A DNA stretch of 64,000 nt from contig BPQB01000078.1 in the NCBI GenBank assembly GCA_019973155.2, positions 95,871 to 159,870 of the forward strand, read 5' to 3'. Source of the stretch: Phanerochaete sordida. Taxonomy: Eukaryota > Basidiomycota > Agaricomycetes > Polyporales > Phanerochaetaceae. Below are positions 1 to 12,072 of this stretch, one piece after another. Every line of letters begins with the position of its first letter. The first letter of the stretch is position 1. A program made the position numbers and the translations under genes. Below the pieces are notes generated by a model that saw only the letters and a program-made list of their open reading frames with translations, was not told the DNA's origin and did no database searches.

Positions 1-510
1 TAATTACCACTGTGTTATCTATTGTTATGGCTGCTAATGCATTAATAGTGCTATGAGACAGCTAAACCTCAGTTATTGCCAGGTTAACATCCAGCTATCC
101 ATTTAATCGATTATTGGCTCACTAATAGTGCTTATCTGAGTGTTATGAGCGGGTTAATACACTGTATGTGGGGTTCCACTATATATTCACAGAGGTGAAC
201 ATAATATGTAGCATAGTCAGTGGTTCTGCAGAGCATGGCTACGCCTATATCATATTTCAAACTGAGCGTTCTGTCCTACCTTGGATGTAGCTCTATCAAG
301 TATGGCAACTTCTACTCTAAAGTCTGCAGCAGGCATGTGGAGACAGCTGTGTGCTGTCAACACACCCTCACATCCAGTGGAAAGAGATTGGACAATGTTA
401 GTTCAAGGTAAGGGTGGCCAATGAGATCAGTGAGTTGCCAGTGGGTCTGCAATTCGGTGAAGTCCACAGCACTGGTATATGGTGCCAATCCGCTCTGTGT
501 TACTGTAGAA

Positions 511-597
511 CACTTGCTGTAGTGGTTAACACGCTATCCTTGTGGCTGCCACAAGGAGACTGCTGGTTCGATTCCTACCTGGGCCATTTTTTTATTT
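511..597 (+). other. tRNA-like segment with Pol III boxes and a T-run
   Basis: A D-arm-like string (GTAGTGGTTAACACGC, 519-534) resembles box A. A perfect box B, GGTTCGATTCC, lies at 565-575 and is followed at 587-593 by seven T residues, a Pol III terminator. A strong hairpin (CCTTGTGG/CCACAAGG, 538-556) sits where the anticodon arm would be. The acceptor ends do not pair, the T stem has mismatches, and position 33 would be G rather than T. It is therefore not a working tRNA; a tRNA pseudogene or the head of a SINE is more likely. Confidence 0.5.
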
Positions 598-723
598 TTC
601 AAAATTGCGCTTCTCCACCTTTTTCTTTCTTCTGATACCACTGTACATGGCTCTACACCCTTTAGAAACTATACTGGGCCTATCCCTGCTGTAGAAATGT
701 GCTGTGACCCAGAAATTAGCAAG

Positions 724-753
724 CCATTAACACCCATTAACACTCATTAACAC
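724..753. repeat. Short tandem array, 3 x 10 bp
   Basis: Three consecutive 10-bp units of the form CCATTAACAC, the last with one change. It lies within AT-rich repeat-like sequence and has no evident function. Confidence 0.6.
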
Positions 754-1178
754 TATTATAATGGCCATTAGTGTTAACATAAGCACTGTGAATAGGGGGG
801 GGTTGTTAATTAAGCTAATCGATTATCATGATGCTAATTAAGCACTTTATGCTTATGTAGCATTAATTAAGAAAAGTAGGTTTTCCAGATGCTCGACAAA
901 AGGCAAAGGGCGAGAGAAAATCCCAGCTGAGCTTCCCCGGCGCAGAAGCACGCGCAAACGAAAATAGGGATGATCATTTCAGACAGATGGACTCCATGTA
1001 GCTGTACTTACTATACGTTCAGTCTCACGATAAAAATCTTGCAGAAGTTAGATCATGGCATCGCAGACTCAGCCAGTCGTAGATGTGTAGACCGGCATGC
1101 ATTGTGTGAAGGCGATACGATTGAAGATGGGTGCATATGAATAATGAGACGTTGACTCGTATTTGCAGGGATATAGCT

Positions 1179-4021
1179 CTAGATGTTATCTGCAGTGGCC
1201 GCCGTTCTGTTCCTGGTGCTTCGGCGGGTGGGCGCAGAGGGCGCTGCCTTGCGTCCCCGCGCAGCCCGCACAACCCGCGACCCAGGACGACGGGTCCTCC
1301 TGGTCGTATGTGTAGCTTCCTCATTCGCTTTCATGACTTCACTCGCACCTGAGGTGCTCGCAGTGTGCGGTGCAGCGGCAGGAGCAACGTTTTGTGCGGA
1401 GACAGGAGCAGGTTTCTCGTCCAGATCTCCAGGGATCGGATCCAGCGGCGTCGCGTACGAATAACACTCGACTCGCATCCGCTTGTGCGGGACCTCGGCG
1501 CACCCGATGCCATAATCCGCGTCCGATCTCGATGACCGCTTCAACGACGACCGGTGGTCCTCCTGGCCGTCGACGGCCATGAGCCCGTCCATCTGGTCCG
1601 GCGTCTTGTCGCGTCGGCAGAGCTTGAGGATCGATCCGTAGCGCCCCCGCACAATGCTCTGGAAGATCCGCAGGATCCGTCGATGGTCGTCGAGCGGCCT
1701 CGGCTTGTCTGCGGGCCAAGTGCACACCGGCAGCTGAGGCGTCCGCAGGAACTGCGGCTCGTCGAGCTCCTCTGAGTACACCGTACCCAGCGAGGCACGG
1801 TCGGCGGAGTCGGCGTCGGAGCGCGCGTCCTCGTCGCTGGCGGTCTCGACCATTGACAGTGCAGACGGGTCGTTCGCCATCGAGACGACCTTGTACTTCT
1901 CCAGCTCCGCGTAGTCAAGCGTCTCGTAGTGCTCCCGGAGAAGGGCGTAGAGCTCGTCGATGAGACGTTGCAGGATAGTGGGATTCCCGTCCGGGCCGTT
2001 TTTCAGCACAACGGGCATCTCCTCCTTGAGCTTGATGGTCGCCATCTTGAAGTTACCGCCAGACCAGTAGCCGCCCCCGCAGTAGCGATCCTGATAGAAG
2101 AAGCGGGCGACGTGCTGCATCAAACCGTGGTTATTCTTGTTAATCTCCCGAAGTGCATCGCCGTCGATGCCTGGCGGATACGCGGGAGTCATATCGTGGT
2201 TGTGAAACCGCAGAGCCAGGCATAGGATGGCGTACACGAAGGACTCGAGGTCGTCGGAGAGAACTTGAGGCTTCTTTGGATATCGCAGGCATAGAGCCGA
2301 TAGAAAGGGCCAGGTACCCTACAAAGAAAATTCTGGGTCAATCAGATAGCACCAGCGACAGTGATAGCAGCTACGCACACTGCGGGCAGGCGAAGGTGTG
2401 ATTGAGCCGTCCTCGAAGTCCTCCTTGTATCGGCATAGATCCCAGTTGGGAAGGAGCGATCTGAGGGATTTCCTTGGGGACTCCACGTCGATTAGCATGT
2501 TCTCGAGACTGATGTCTCTGTGGAGGACTCCGGCTTTTGTCCATGCCTCAAAGTGGGCTGTGCACGCGTGAGCGAAAGGCGAGGTGAGAAAGAGAAACAA
2601 CGCTGGACGTACCAACAAGGACGATGAACATTAAGTGGATGAGCTCCCCAGAGTTCGGATACGCGTCGATGGGCCGTCCGATCTCTTTGACGACAACGCG
2701 GTGATGGACGCGCTCCACGTCCCTATGCTCACCAGGCGGCTGGTAATCTTGCGAGACCGTGCACTGCGGCGTAGCGCCTCCGACGTCGCCGCCGGCGAGG
2801 ATCGTCGGAATATGGTGCACGTCGTGCTTCTTGAGGCGCACGTACGTCTCCGTCTCCGGGTGCAGGTCCGATTTCGCGCGCCAGCTGTCCTTGATGTAGA
2901 CGAGCATGTCGGTGTCCATGTCGTACCCGACGTACGTCCGTGTGCAGCGTCCGGTGGGGATGCAGTCGCCGGTGGCGTGGTGACCAATTAGGTAGGCTTT
3001 TGTAGGCCGCGTCTTCGCAGCTCGTGTGCGCCGGGATCTCGTGGGCTCTTCAGCATCGCCATCGTCCGGCGGAAGGGTCTCGCACTGCATCTATAAAGTC
3101 CCGAGTGCATGAGTAACAATATTTGGCATAGACATTGACCCGTACCTTGTAAATAGGGTAATATATGGCGTTCACAAGGAGGCTTCTATGGAGTTTGGTG
3201 AGGTCCTTGTTGGTAGACTTGTATTCTCGCAGCTTGTCGATGTCGAATTTCGTCGCGAGTGTGACAGTAGAGTCGTAACCTTGCTGTACGGCCGAGAGCA
3301 AGGCGAATCGGTAGATAAAGTTGAAAAGCTGCTGAGAGTCCGTCCGAAGGTCGATGACCGTGTAGATTATACCGGTGCGGTCCCATCGGAAGACCGCGGC
3401 GTGCGAAGGAGTGGCGTATATGGAGAAGAGAAATTCGCGATGTTGACGTAGCATGATCTCTGACGCGTACTTGGTGTTCTGCGCGCGCGCCATCTCCCCC
3501 GCGTCGGAGTCGTTCAAGAAGTCGGGCTCGCTCGCAGAGAGACGGTATCCCGACTCGGATTCTGAATGTATGAACTTGACAAATATCTTCGTCCATGCCC
3601 ATGCATTCCGCGCAGCGTGGTCCTTCCGCTCTTCCGCGACTGCGTTCCCAGGAGCGGCATCGTACGCTTGGCGAACTTCAGGACAGTCGAGATGCAGCGC
3701 GATGTCGGTGCGAATGTTGATGCATCCCGACTCGCGCCCTTCGGAAACATCATTCCAGCGGTCCGATGACTTGGCGAATGCCTGGATCATGTTGAACTTG
3801 CTGCCCTGTCTCTGGTGCTCAGCTGTGCAGCTACGTCGAGGGTCAAGCAGACCTCCTACAAAGATGAGGTACATTGACCGTTCCTTCCCGGTTCTGACGT
3901 TGAGCGCCGTCAGCGGGCTCAGGTCACCGAGTTTCGCGAGCTGGGCTCTCGTAAGGTCTTTACCAGGCACGAAGGCGTGGATAAACTCCGAGTAGGGACA
4001 ACGGGTATATTTGTTGTCCAT
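1179..4021 (-). CDS. FunK1 fungal-type protein kinase
   Basis: A putative Ser/Thr kinase of the FunK1 family, which is expanded in mushrooms and poorly understood. Exons on the minus strand: 4021-3146, 3090-2613, 2557-2379, 2318-1179, giving 890 residues. Splice sites are GTACGG/ATAG, GTACGT/ACAG and GTGCGT/GTAG. Family landmarks in order: YSEFIHAFVPGKDL near the start, KEIGRPIDAY, the catalytic loop HRDISLENMLI at about 464, WDLCRYKEDF where DFG is expected (typical of FunK1), and GTWPFLSALCLRYPKKP with SDDLESF downstream. The last exon carries a long acidic then basic tail (RRTRRPGSR) unlike a kinase fold, possibly nuclear. The start at 4021 is the first ATG in frame; an extra 5' exon cannot be excluded because FunK1 N-termini are often longer. 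Confidence 0.85.
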
Positions 4022-4723
4022 GATGAGTCAAGCCGAGGCGGGATAGTCGAACGCGCGAGCTTGAGATGAATGTCGAGATGCTGCGTTGCCTTTGTGGAGC
4101 GTGAACGGGTCGGTAGCAAATCGAACAGCGTCCGGGCCCTGCAATGGCGCCAGGCCCTGACTTGAGCGTTATTCAGGGCACAGAGGTTGGATGCTCACCG
4201 TACTTGCTAACGTCCGTACACCTGACCGAACAAGGCCCAAAAAGCAGCGGAGTTTGACGTTCGAATTTGTGAATGGCACGCCGGTCTATGCACAAGCAGA
4301 TCTTGTCGGGTGGCCCGGGTCGCTGCGCCCAGGTAAGCTCGTGAGTCAAACGCGACGAGGAGGTCCACTTCAGACTTACTGGAGCTGTAAACGAGTCAAT
4401 ATGGTTCGTGCGCTGACGGCCGCCGCGCTCGTGGTGGCGGTCGCAGCTCAAGCTATTGTTCGGATTCAATCGCGTTCATCAACAGGCGTGAGCTTCGTGG
4501 CGTCTGCCACGCAAAAGGAAAGCGTTCAACTTCGTCCCGACGGATGTCTCTGCTGCCTTGGATCAATAGATAAAAGCTAAGGAGAGCTGTTAATGCATAC
4601 ATTGTAAAATGTCAATGACTATGTTGATCTGCGGCCGAAGAATCTTGCAGATACACTATAAGCACCCAATCCAACACAGAGGCAAAATATCGCAACCGTA
4701 CGCGAGAACAGGGACGAGAACAT
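4022..4723. other. Intergenic, no gene seen
   Basis: Lies upstream of the FunK1 start and downstream of the WD40 pseudogene. Only short open frames without splice-site support are present. It should include the kinase promoter, but no clear TATA element was found. Confidence 0.5.
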
Positions 4724-6390
4724 TCACAGAAGGCACAGGGTGCCTAGGAGTACCCACGCTCTGATAGTCCCGTCTTCGGCGACCGATACGAGCTCCTTGT
4801 CGTCAGGTATGAAGACGACTTTCTTCAGCTTCTCTTCGTGGCCGCGGAACTCGACCACAGCCTCGCCCGACTTTGCGTCCCACACCCGCACATGCCCATG
4901 CGATGAGCCAGCAGCGATGAGATGCCCGCCGACAGAGTACGCCACCGCATCAACCTGCGTGGTTCAGTGGCAGGGCTGGACGAATCACGTGAGGCAAGCA
5001 CCTAGCGTCCAGCCGAGCGCCTAGGCGAAGCTGAAGTTTTTCTGCTTCGCTCCACCACCTGTCCGTCGCCCGACCGCCCTCGCGGTCTTTGTTCGTCGTA
5101 CTTTACCGTCGTTTTAGTAGTTTTTGCCCCGCCCACCTCGCCCTTCTTCTGTTCCTTGTTCCTGGGTCGCAATGTGTATAGTCATACATGCTCTGCGAAT
5201 AGTACATGTGTTCTCCTCGGACTGGTCTACGAATCGTGTCGCTCCCGCCCACCCAGCGGCGGCTCGCGACGCGTCCGCTGCCCGCTCCGCGGGCGCTTCC
5301 CCAACCATGGAGTAGACCCGTCCGATCCGACAGACAGCCCCGCACCCAGCGCACGCAGAAGATGAGGCTGGACTGACCTTCTCCGAAAACATGCTTGCGC
5401 TCCGCGGTCCAGGAGTCGGACACGACGACGCTCCCGTCGAACGACGCGCTCGCGGTCTCGTCGCCCGCAGGCCAAACACGCGACGGCCCACGCCGTGCCT
5501 GTGTGCCCGTGGATCGTCGCGAGCTCGGCGCCATCCTCGGCGCTCCACACGTGCGCGCTCGCGTCCACGCTTCCCATGACGAGGCGGTCGCCCTGCGGCG
5601 CGAAGGCCGCGGCACACACTGCGCTCGTGTGCCCGCGAAGCTCCGCGATGCGTGTGTGCGTGCGCGGGTCCTAGAGCGTGACGGCCGTGTCGGTGTACGC
5701 TGCGAGCCGCGCGCCGTCGCTCGCGAAGAGCACGCGCGTGATGCCAATGCCGTGCCCCGCGAGCGTCGCGATGAGCGCGCCTGTCTGGACGTTCTATAGG
5801 AGGACGGCTGCGTCGGCGCCGCCCGATGCAAGGGTGGCGCCGTCGGGCGAGTAGGCGAGCGCGGTGACGTCCGCGGTGCGGGCAGTGAGCCGGTGAACGA
5901 TGCGCCCCGGTGCGACGTCTCAGACGAGGACGTCGTGGTCTGCGGAGCCGGAAGCGAGTGTGGTGCTGTCGGGTGCCCACGAGACAGTCTATGGTGTCGA
6001 TGTTCCCGTTCTCATTGAGGTTACGGAGGACTCGACCATCGCGCAGGCGCCAGACGGTGACGGCGACGTCGTCGAATGCGGCGGCGGGTCACTTGCCGTT
6101 CCGCGAGACGACGGCGGTTGTGACCAAGCCGTTCTCGACGTTCTTGTGCGCGAACTACAGGTCCGGCCAATCGTACACTGTCGCGTTTGGGCCCAGAAGT
6201 ACCTGCCCGTCGACGACCCGGCCCCCTTTCGAAGTGCGGTTCGTGAGCGTGAAGCCCTCGCCGGCGTCCTGCGAGCCATGGCGGAGGCTCATGTATTGGC
6301 GCCGGTGACGGATGCTCTCGTAGACCGGTATCGACCCGCCTGGAAAGCACCAGTCAGATGGCGGCAGCATAGAACATGATGGTACGCACA
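4724..6390 (-). pseudogene. WD40-repeat protein remnant
   Basis: At least seven WD40-like blades can be read on the minus strand, but not in one frame. Clean pieces are AVTVWRLRDG (about 6040-6070), SAHVWSAEDG (about 5530-5560) and HVRVWDAKSGE (about 4860-4890). Between them, blade Trp codons are replaced by stops: TAG at 5794-5796, TAG at 5671-5673, TGA at 5920-5922 and TGA at 6089-6091; a further TAG is at 6155-6157. A frame change occurs after GHTGTAWAV, and another near 5975. The region from about 4960 to 5390 reads poorly and may hold introns or an insertion. WD40 propellers usually serve as protein-binding platforms. The gene directly upstream (6430-7503) is decayed in the same way and may be the same locus. 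Confidence 0.75.
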
Positions 6391-6429
6391 TTTCTGGTCG
6401 TCTATAGCGATCGGGGCCCGCTGCCACGC

Positions 6430-7503
6430 TTACCTGCAGAATGTAGTCGAGAAGGACGTCGACAGGTAACTCAGATTTCTATGAACAACATGAGTGAAAC
6501 TAACGCGAAGGATGAAAGAAGACCTACATACCTCAGACTGGAGCTCATCCGGATCATCGTCGCTTACGAGCATAGCCTAGTCGGCGTCTACGCCTGGCCA
6601 GTCCGGCAGGCTCGCGGGGCCTGCGCCGGCTTTCAGGTTTTGCAAGAACCAAAAGCGCGACTTCATGGCGTAGTATTTGATGAAAATGCATTGGTCGACC
6701 TTGTGTTCGTCCGCGAGCTCGCTCTGCGACAAGAACTTCTTGCCCCAGCGAGAGACGACAGGCCCCGTCATCATCGTTGCCTGCGCGTAGTTGAGCCCTG
6801 CGCTCCTGCCGACGCCGACGCCCGCGTGCGCGCCGATCTTCCACTTCGCGCTCGACTAGACGAACGCCATGACGGTCCAGTCTGCCGTCGTCTTCAGCCA
6901 GCCTCGCACGAGATACATGCGCTTCAGGTGGTCGTCGGCGAGGTCGAGATCGTCGGTGAGGAATCGCTGCCAGCGTGGGAACTGTGTCGAGACGTAGGTG
7001 CGCAGGCCCTGTGTTTTCGGCAGCGAGAGCTCCTTGGCGTCGCTCTTCAGCACGAGCGTCGCGCCTTGCTCTTCCTTTCACGTGTATTCGAGCTGGAGGT
7101 CAGCCGCGCCTGGCGCAACGTTGCTGTGCTAGGTCAGCAGGGCGCGAAGACGGGCAGCAGTCGGAGACGTACGCTTGTACGGACGTCTTCACACTCGTCT
7201 CCTCCATCCCTCGGCTGCTGTACCACGCTGGAATCACCGCGTTGTGGTGTTCGGCGAGGCTGCTCCGCATGGCCGGCAGAGGCACAGGCGAGTCGAACTG
7301 TACATGGCGATTGGGGATGCGCTGTGGGTCCACCGTGTTGAGCAGGCGGGCGAACACGCCGTTCTTGTCGATGTATCCGACGTCTGCGATTTGCATTTCG
7401 CCGGTTTGAGAGGCTCCGGCCACCACAGCGGGTAGCCGTGCGAGAGCGTCGTTGTGAGAGCCTGGGCGTAGGTGCTGCTGTGGTCTCGACGCGAGGGCGG
7501 CAT
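6430..7503 (-). pseudogene. Remnant of a conserved fungal protein of unknown function
   Basis: Starts with MPPSRRDHSSTYAQAL and GYPLWWPEP (ATG at 7503). A one-base frameshift then leads to GEMQIADVGYIDKNGVFARLLN. Later pieces are LVLKSDAKELSLPKTQG, MYLVRGWLKTTADWTVMAF and LPVDVLLDYILQ. This order resembles an uncharacterised protein family I recall from Agaricomycetes; the function is unknown. Breaks: the frameshift near 7420, TAG at 6856-6858, and TAG at 6577-6579 where GACTAGGCT would restore to CAG by one C-to-T change. Intact splice donors (GTATGT after DELQSE, GTAAGC after DYILQ) show that the gene was once spliced normally. It may have been joined to the WD40 part downstream. Confidence 0.65.
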
Positions 7504-8222
7504 TGTTTCCTAGAAAGTAGTGGTAAGAGCGCTGAAACGAGGTCGCGACGAAACTAGAGCTCACAATTGATTAGCCAGGAGCGTATTGCGACGCTTGGCT
7601 GTCCGCGTCACGAGGCTGGATGCTGTTCGAGCGCAGCATCGATGGGCGGGCGCCACGAGGCCAAACCCTTATACGCGGAGGCCCTGAGGCTCTCGCACCT
7701 ACGCAGACATCCCACCATCATCTGCGTGGAACTTGCAGGGTACTCTGAGGGCGATCTCGGCGATGACGAGTCACTCATGCAGCCTGCAGGCTGTAGCGCA
7801 AGGGATGAGTCTAAAAAACCCAAATTTAGCTTGATAATTCGCATAAAAATAAACTGCGCTCAAATATGATAAGTGCATACCGACAGGCTACTTTCTTTGC
7901 GTTCTGCACCATCTTTTTGCAAACCGGAAGGTCGCACTCGTCCTCGGTGGCAGGAGGAGCACGATGTCACCGAACAAGCGCCGACCGGTACGGCCTCCGA
8001 GGACCACGTGATAGTAGGCGGCGGAGCTTGCAGCTCTGCGCGTTTTTTCACCCAGCCCGCGACCACTTACGCAAAGAGATGCGAATCCAAGTCTTGTAAC
8101 AGACAGAAAATCTCGTGCATCCCAATCTACAGGCCTAACGTCCCCTGTCCAGCGAAATATACACGTACGTCAGCCTCTTTTTTCATCACCGAGCGCGCTG
8201 ACCCGTGCGCGTAAAAGTGAAT
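7504..8222. other. Intergenic, no gene seen
   Basis: No supported gene. It separates the decayed locus from the first F-box gene and should contain the promoter of the gene starting at 8223. Confidence 0.5.
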
Positions 8223-9540
8223 ATGTCGCGCTTGCCTCCAGAGCTTGTGGACAAAATCATGGACGTCCTGCAACACGAGACTAAAGTCTTGAAGATGTGT
8301 GCAAGCACTTCCAGAATGTGGGCATCGCGAGCACGCTACCACCTATTCAAGAACTTTGTAATGGACATCAGGCAACAATGGGACCTACTCGACCTACTAG
8401 AGGCGTCCGACTTGGTCCTGACAGAGATATCAGCGTTGCGCACGCTCGTTCAAGACTTCGTGGTTATGACACGCCCGAAGCAGAAGTCTGCTGCATACGC
8501 GGATACCAGTATCCCTGCGTTCTCCATAACCATCCACATGTTCCACCGCATTCTTCATGCTTTTCCGTTCCTCGGCTCCCTGATGCTCAAATCAATAAAT
8601 ATCGTGTCTCCAGAGTCGACCTGGCCTTCTGAAGAGCTCTCTGTCCTCCCACGGCACCTTCGATGTCTGGAGCTATCGTGTACAAACTCTACGCCCGAAG
8701 ACCTCCTCCTCATCCTACGCATGTTTTCCTCCATCTCGACACTCTCCCTAAATGCTCACGTAGTTCGCTGGTTTCCTCAACGCCGCACGCTGGCCGCCGC
8801 CCTCGACCTAGAGTGCTTCGACCCGGCTCTGCTGCCGCTCGCGTTGCAGGTCTCGACTCTCCGCCTCAAGGGCAACATAGCCTGGACGGCCGCCATGTGC
8901 CTCCGCCTCGGCTCGTCTCTCGGCCTTGAGCACCTCTCAGTGGTTCCCCAAGAGCTTCCCGTCGACATCCCCGCTCTGAACGCCATGCTCGCGGGGACAG
9001 CACAGGGCCCGCGGCTGAAGACGCTCAGCATCTACCTGAACGAGATCTTCACGAGTATACACAACCCATACGGTGCGCCTGCTGTCGCTAAAAAGAATAC
9101 CTACTGGAAGCTGACCTGCACATATAGGCCCCAGCACGCCACTGCCCACACTCGCCTTCGACGCATGCACCGCGCTGCACACGCTCTCGCTCTCGAGCCT
9201 CGTCCTCACGCGCGACTACGAGCCCGTGAGCCCGACCGTCGCGCGCTGCATGCACGCGTTCCTGTCTGTGCCCGCGCCCGCCGTCGCGACGGTCGTGCTC
9301 TGCGTCGTGCTCCGCCCCCTCATGCGCCTCCGCGCCTCCGATGTGCACTATCCGGTGTGGGACGACTTCGCGGCAGCACTTGCGGCGTGGCCTGCGCTCG
9401 AGACGGTCGTCATCAAGGTTTCGTGCGGGGCCGCACGCGATGCGCTGGACGAAGAGGCGACTGTGCAGGCACTCGAGCAGCGCTTGCCGCTGCTTCACGG
9501 GCAGGGCAAGCTGAAGGTCGTGCTCGTAGGCGACCCTTAG
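8223..9540 (+). CDS. F-box/leucine-rich protein, subfamily B
   Basis: Exons 8223-9072 and 9128-9540 (intron GTGCGC...ATAG, 55 nt) encode 420 residues. The N-terminus, MSRLPPELVDKIMDVLQHE, is a typical F-box start (LPPELVDKI); F-box proteins bind Skp1 and present substrates to SCF ubiquitin ligases. It continues with ASTSRMWASRARYHLFKN and a leucine-rich body (LRCLELS, ISTLSLN, VSTLRLKG, LKTLSIY, LHTLSLSSL). The C-terminus, LEQRLPLLHGQGKLKVVLVGDP, closely matches the C-terminus of the gene at 13951-15466, so the two are paralogues. The ATG at 8223 is chosen because the F-box begins directly after it. The substrate is unknown. Confidence 0.82.
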
Positions 9541-10072
9541 GCTCGGCCATGGCTCGTACATCCAGCATTCACACTATACACTCCAATACGAACCTCCCTG
9601 CAGACCGCGCGACTTGTCACAAATTCCTACACACAAATGCTTTCTTTGACTGCAAGTGGGCCTTTCTTTTACGGGACCCGCAGGTCGTGCTCCTCATATC
9701 GTACTCGAACGGCAGAGACCTCGCTGGGGCTACTCTTCGGATGCGAATCTCAGCGCATCGGTACCGAGAAACCCTGTTCCCTCGACGCTCAGCGAGCACA
9801 GAAGACGACGAAAACTCGCTCGCGACCATCCCGCCATCACGAGGCGGCGCGCGCGCCTCAGGGCCCTTCTCGGCAAACCAAATGAATGCAGACGTCGGGC
9901 TCCGCGTAACAGTCATCGAGCCGACCACAGCTTAACGACAGCCGTCACGCTCCCGCGCCCTCGGTCGGCCCTCTGATTCCAACCACCAGCACCCGTACGT
10001 CCGCCGTCCCACACGCCCTCCTGGTCGCTCTGACATGTTCACAGGGCCATCTCCTACAGCTACGCCCGGAAG
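9541..10072. other. Intergenic, no gene seen
   Basis: The gap between two F-box genes on the same strand. It should hold the 3' end of the first and the promoter of the second. No gene or RNA is evident. Confidence 0.5.
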
Positions 10073-11888
10073 ATGCACCGCTGCCTCAAAATTCAAGAGA
10101 TCGTCCGCTCCATCGTGCAGTGCACTACGCTCGCCTCTGAAGATGACTATGGCACGGAGCCCGGCGCGGACGAAGGCGTGGACGAGGTCACGGACGAGGG
10201 CACAGATGAAGGCACGGACGAGGTCACGGACGAGGGCACCAACGAGGGCGCGGACGGGGGCGCGGACGGGGGCATGAACGAGGGCGCGGATGCACCTGTA
10301 CCGAAGAAGCACTCGCTCGTCGACGTCGCTCTTGTCAGTCGCATGTTCTACGAGCCGGCGATGGACGAAATCTGGGCGTTTCAACGAGGCTTCGATGCGC
10401 TCTTTTCCTGTCTTCCTCACCAGCTCCTGCGCCGTATCCCTGGTAAAGCATGGAAGGGCACGGTGAGTAGCTGTACCACCTCGATAATTTTCACAGTATC
10501 TCATAACGCATCAGGTCCTTGCCCGGGCCCCGGTCGGCGAAGAGTGGAGGCGGTTCGAGCATCATGCGAAACGAGTACGCGAGCTGGTCCTGTATGCCTC
10601 TTCCGACAGGTACGAATTTGACGACCATGGATTCGAAGCCGCGGCACTACGATCCTTGGAGTTCGTTATCGAGCATTTCCCGAAGCCTCTGTTTCCGCGT
10701 CTACGCTCTCTCGATGTCAGGGGAGACGCCCTCCGTCCTCAACATATCCTCCCATTTCTCCACGACCAGATGTGCAAGATCGAATTCGAGGGCGAGTCGC
10801 CTGAGGACGAGCTCATTACACTCCTTCGTGCTGTGGCAGCCACCACCCCCAACCTAATTGAGCTCGGAATACAGTACCGCAGAGGATATAAGCCCATGGA
10901 CGATGCGTTGAGCTGGGAGCTATCTCGTACGATATGCTCCCTGCCTGCGTTAGAAGACATGTCCGGCTTCGACCATCGTCTGTCTATAGACGCCATCGCG
11001 CACCTCTCCCGCTTGCCAAGATTCGAGAGCTTGAGGCTATCAGTCTCCGCCCTCAACGTCCGTATCTGGGATGTACAATCATTCGGCGAATTTAAAGCGT
11101 TGACTACCCTCCTGCTCAAATTGGACACATCCACAGTGCCTGTAGAATGGATCTCCTTCGTCCAGGCGCTCTCGCGCGCACCTCTGCAAACTGTACGCAT
11201 CTACGCTCCCACGCTGGACTCCCCTGCGCTCGAGCTCGGCCCCCTCTTCGAAGCCCTCGGTCAATTTCCGGCCCTCGAGAGCTGCTCTGTATCGATGAAC
11301 CCTGCCAATGACGACTCGACTCAGTGGTCCGGCGAGTTCCTCGACAGCGCTGTTCTCCAAGGGCTGTTCCAGGTCCCCGGAGTCACAGAATTCTCCCTCA
11401 AAAACGTCCCCATTCGCTTCTCCGCTTCCCTGCTGCAGGGCATCGCGTGTGCCTGGCCGGGCCTCACGCACCTCACCCTCTTTGCCTCGCACGCGCTGCC
11501 GCCCGCGGACTGGGTCGCGCTCGCCGACCTCGCGCACCTCGGCCGCTGCGTGAACCTCATGTGTCTCAACGTCGAGATCGCACCCGTGCCCGCGGACTGG
11601 ACGTGGACCGACCTTGGGGACGACGTGCCCGGCGCGCGTGCCTTCATGTTCGAGGTCCAGGACGCGCGCATCGACCCGGCGGCGGCGGCACAGGTCGCGG
11701 CGTTCCTGAATCGCTACTTCCCGTACACACACATGGATCATCCGGAGCGCGACGACGATGGGCTTGATAGCGACGACGAGGACGAGGAGGGAGGCGACGA
11801 CATTGACGAGGACGCAGAGGTCGAGGACGAGCATGCCGGGGACGAGGTCATCGACATGATCAAGCGGTTTAGGACGGGCGGTTCGTGA
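10073..11888 (+). CDS. F-box protein, subfamily A, with acidic repeat in the F-box exon
   Basis: Exons 10073-10462 and 10515-11888 (intron GTGAGT...TCAG, 52 nt, phase 0); 587 residues. Starts MHRCLKIQEIVRSIVQC, followed by an inserted acidic repeat (about residues 31-68), then VDVALVSRMFYEPAMDEIW, the family F-box signature. After the intron comes VGEEWRRFEHHAKRVREL, then leucine-rich segments. The family tail is VPADWTWTDL and AAQVAAFLNRYFPYT, followed by a second acidic stretch (DDEDEEGGDD) near the end. Predicted SCF adaptor with unknown substrate. The repeat splits the F-box helices, so Skp1 binding may be altered or the repeat may loop out. Confidence 0.82.
10163..10290 (+). repeat. 12-bp coding tandem repeat (DEGT/DEVT)
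   Basis: About ten degenerate 12-bp units of the type GACGAGGGCACG, encoding four-residue acidic units DEGT, DEVT, NEGA and DGGA in frame. It lies within the first exon of the F-box gene at 10073-11888. Related genes in the cluster lack it at this position. Confidence 0.8.
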
Positions 11889-12072
11889 GCATGAGCCAGG
11901 TATATTTGTCGTTACATTGGCCACACGAATATCTGCGCCGGAAGGCGGAGAGTTTGCAGTACGCTTCATGAACGGTAGAGACACACTCAAACGAGAAGGC
12001 GTGGACTCGCAACCATGCCGTTCGCTACACAGATTCCTGGTTTTGTAGCGAGAAAATTATACGCGCTGCCAC

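Larger units (their letters stand above)
1..1178. other. AT-rich flank, no protein gene seen
   Basis: No convincing coding frame with splice sites is visible. The first 900 bases are AT-rich with many TTAA and ATTAAC strings and read like old repeat sequence. The tRNA-like segment at 511-597 and the short tandem array at 724-753 are listed separately. The part from about 900 to 1178 lies downstream of the kinase gene and probably holds its 3' end. Confidence 0.5.

Noticed and set aside
4191..4580. Plus-strand open frame upstream of the FunK1 gene
   Set aside because: No recognisable features, and it lies in the likely promoter of the kinase gene.
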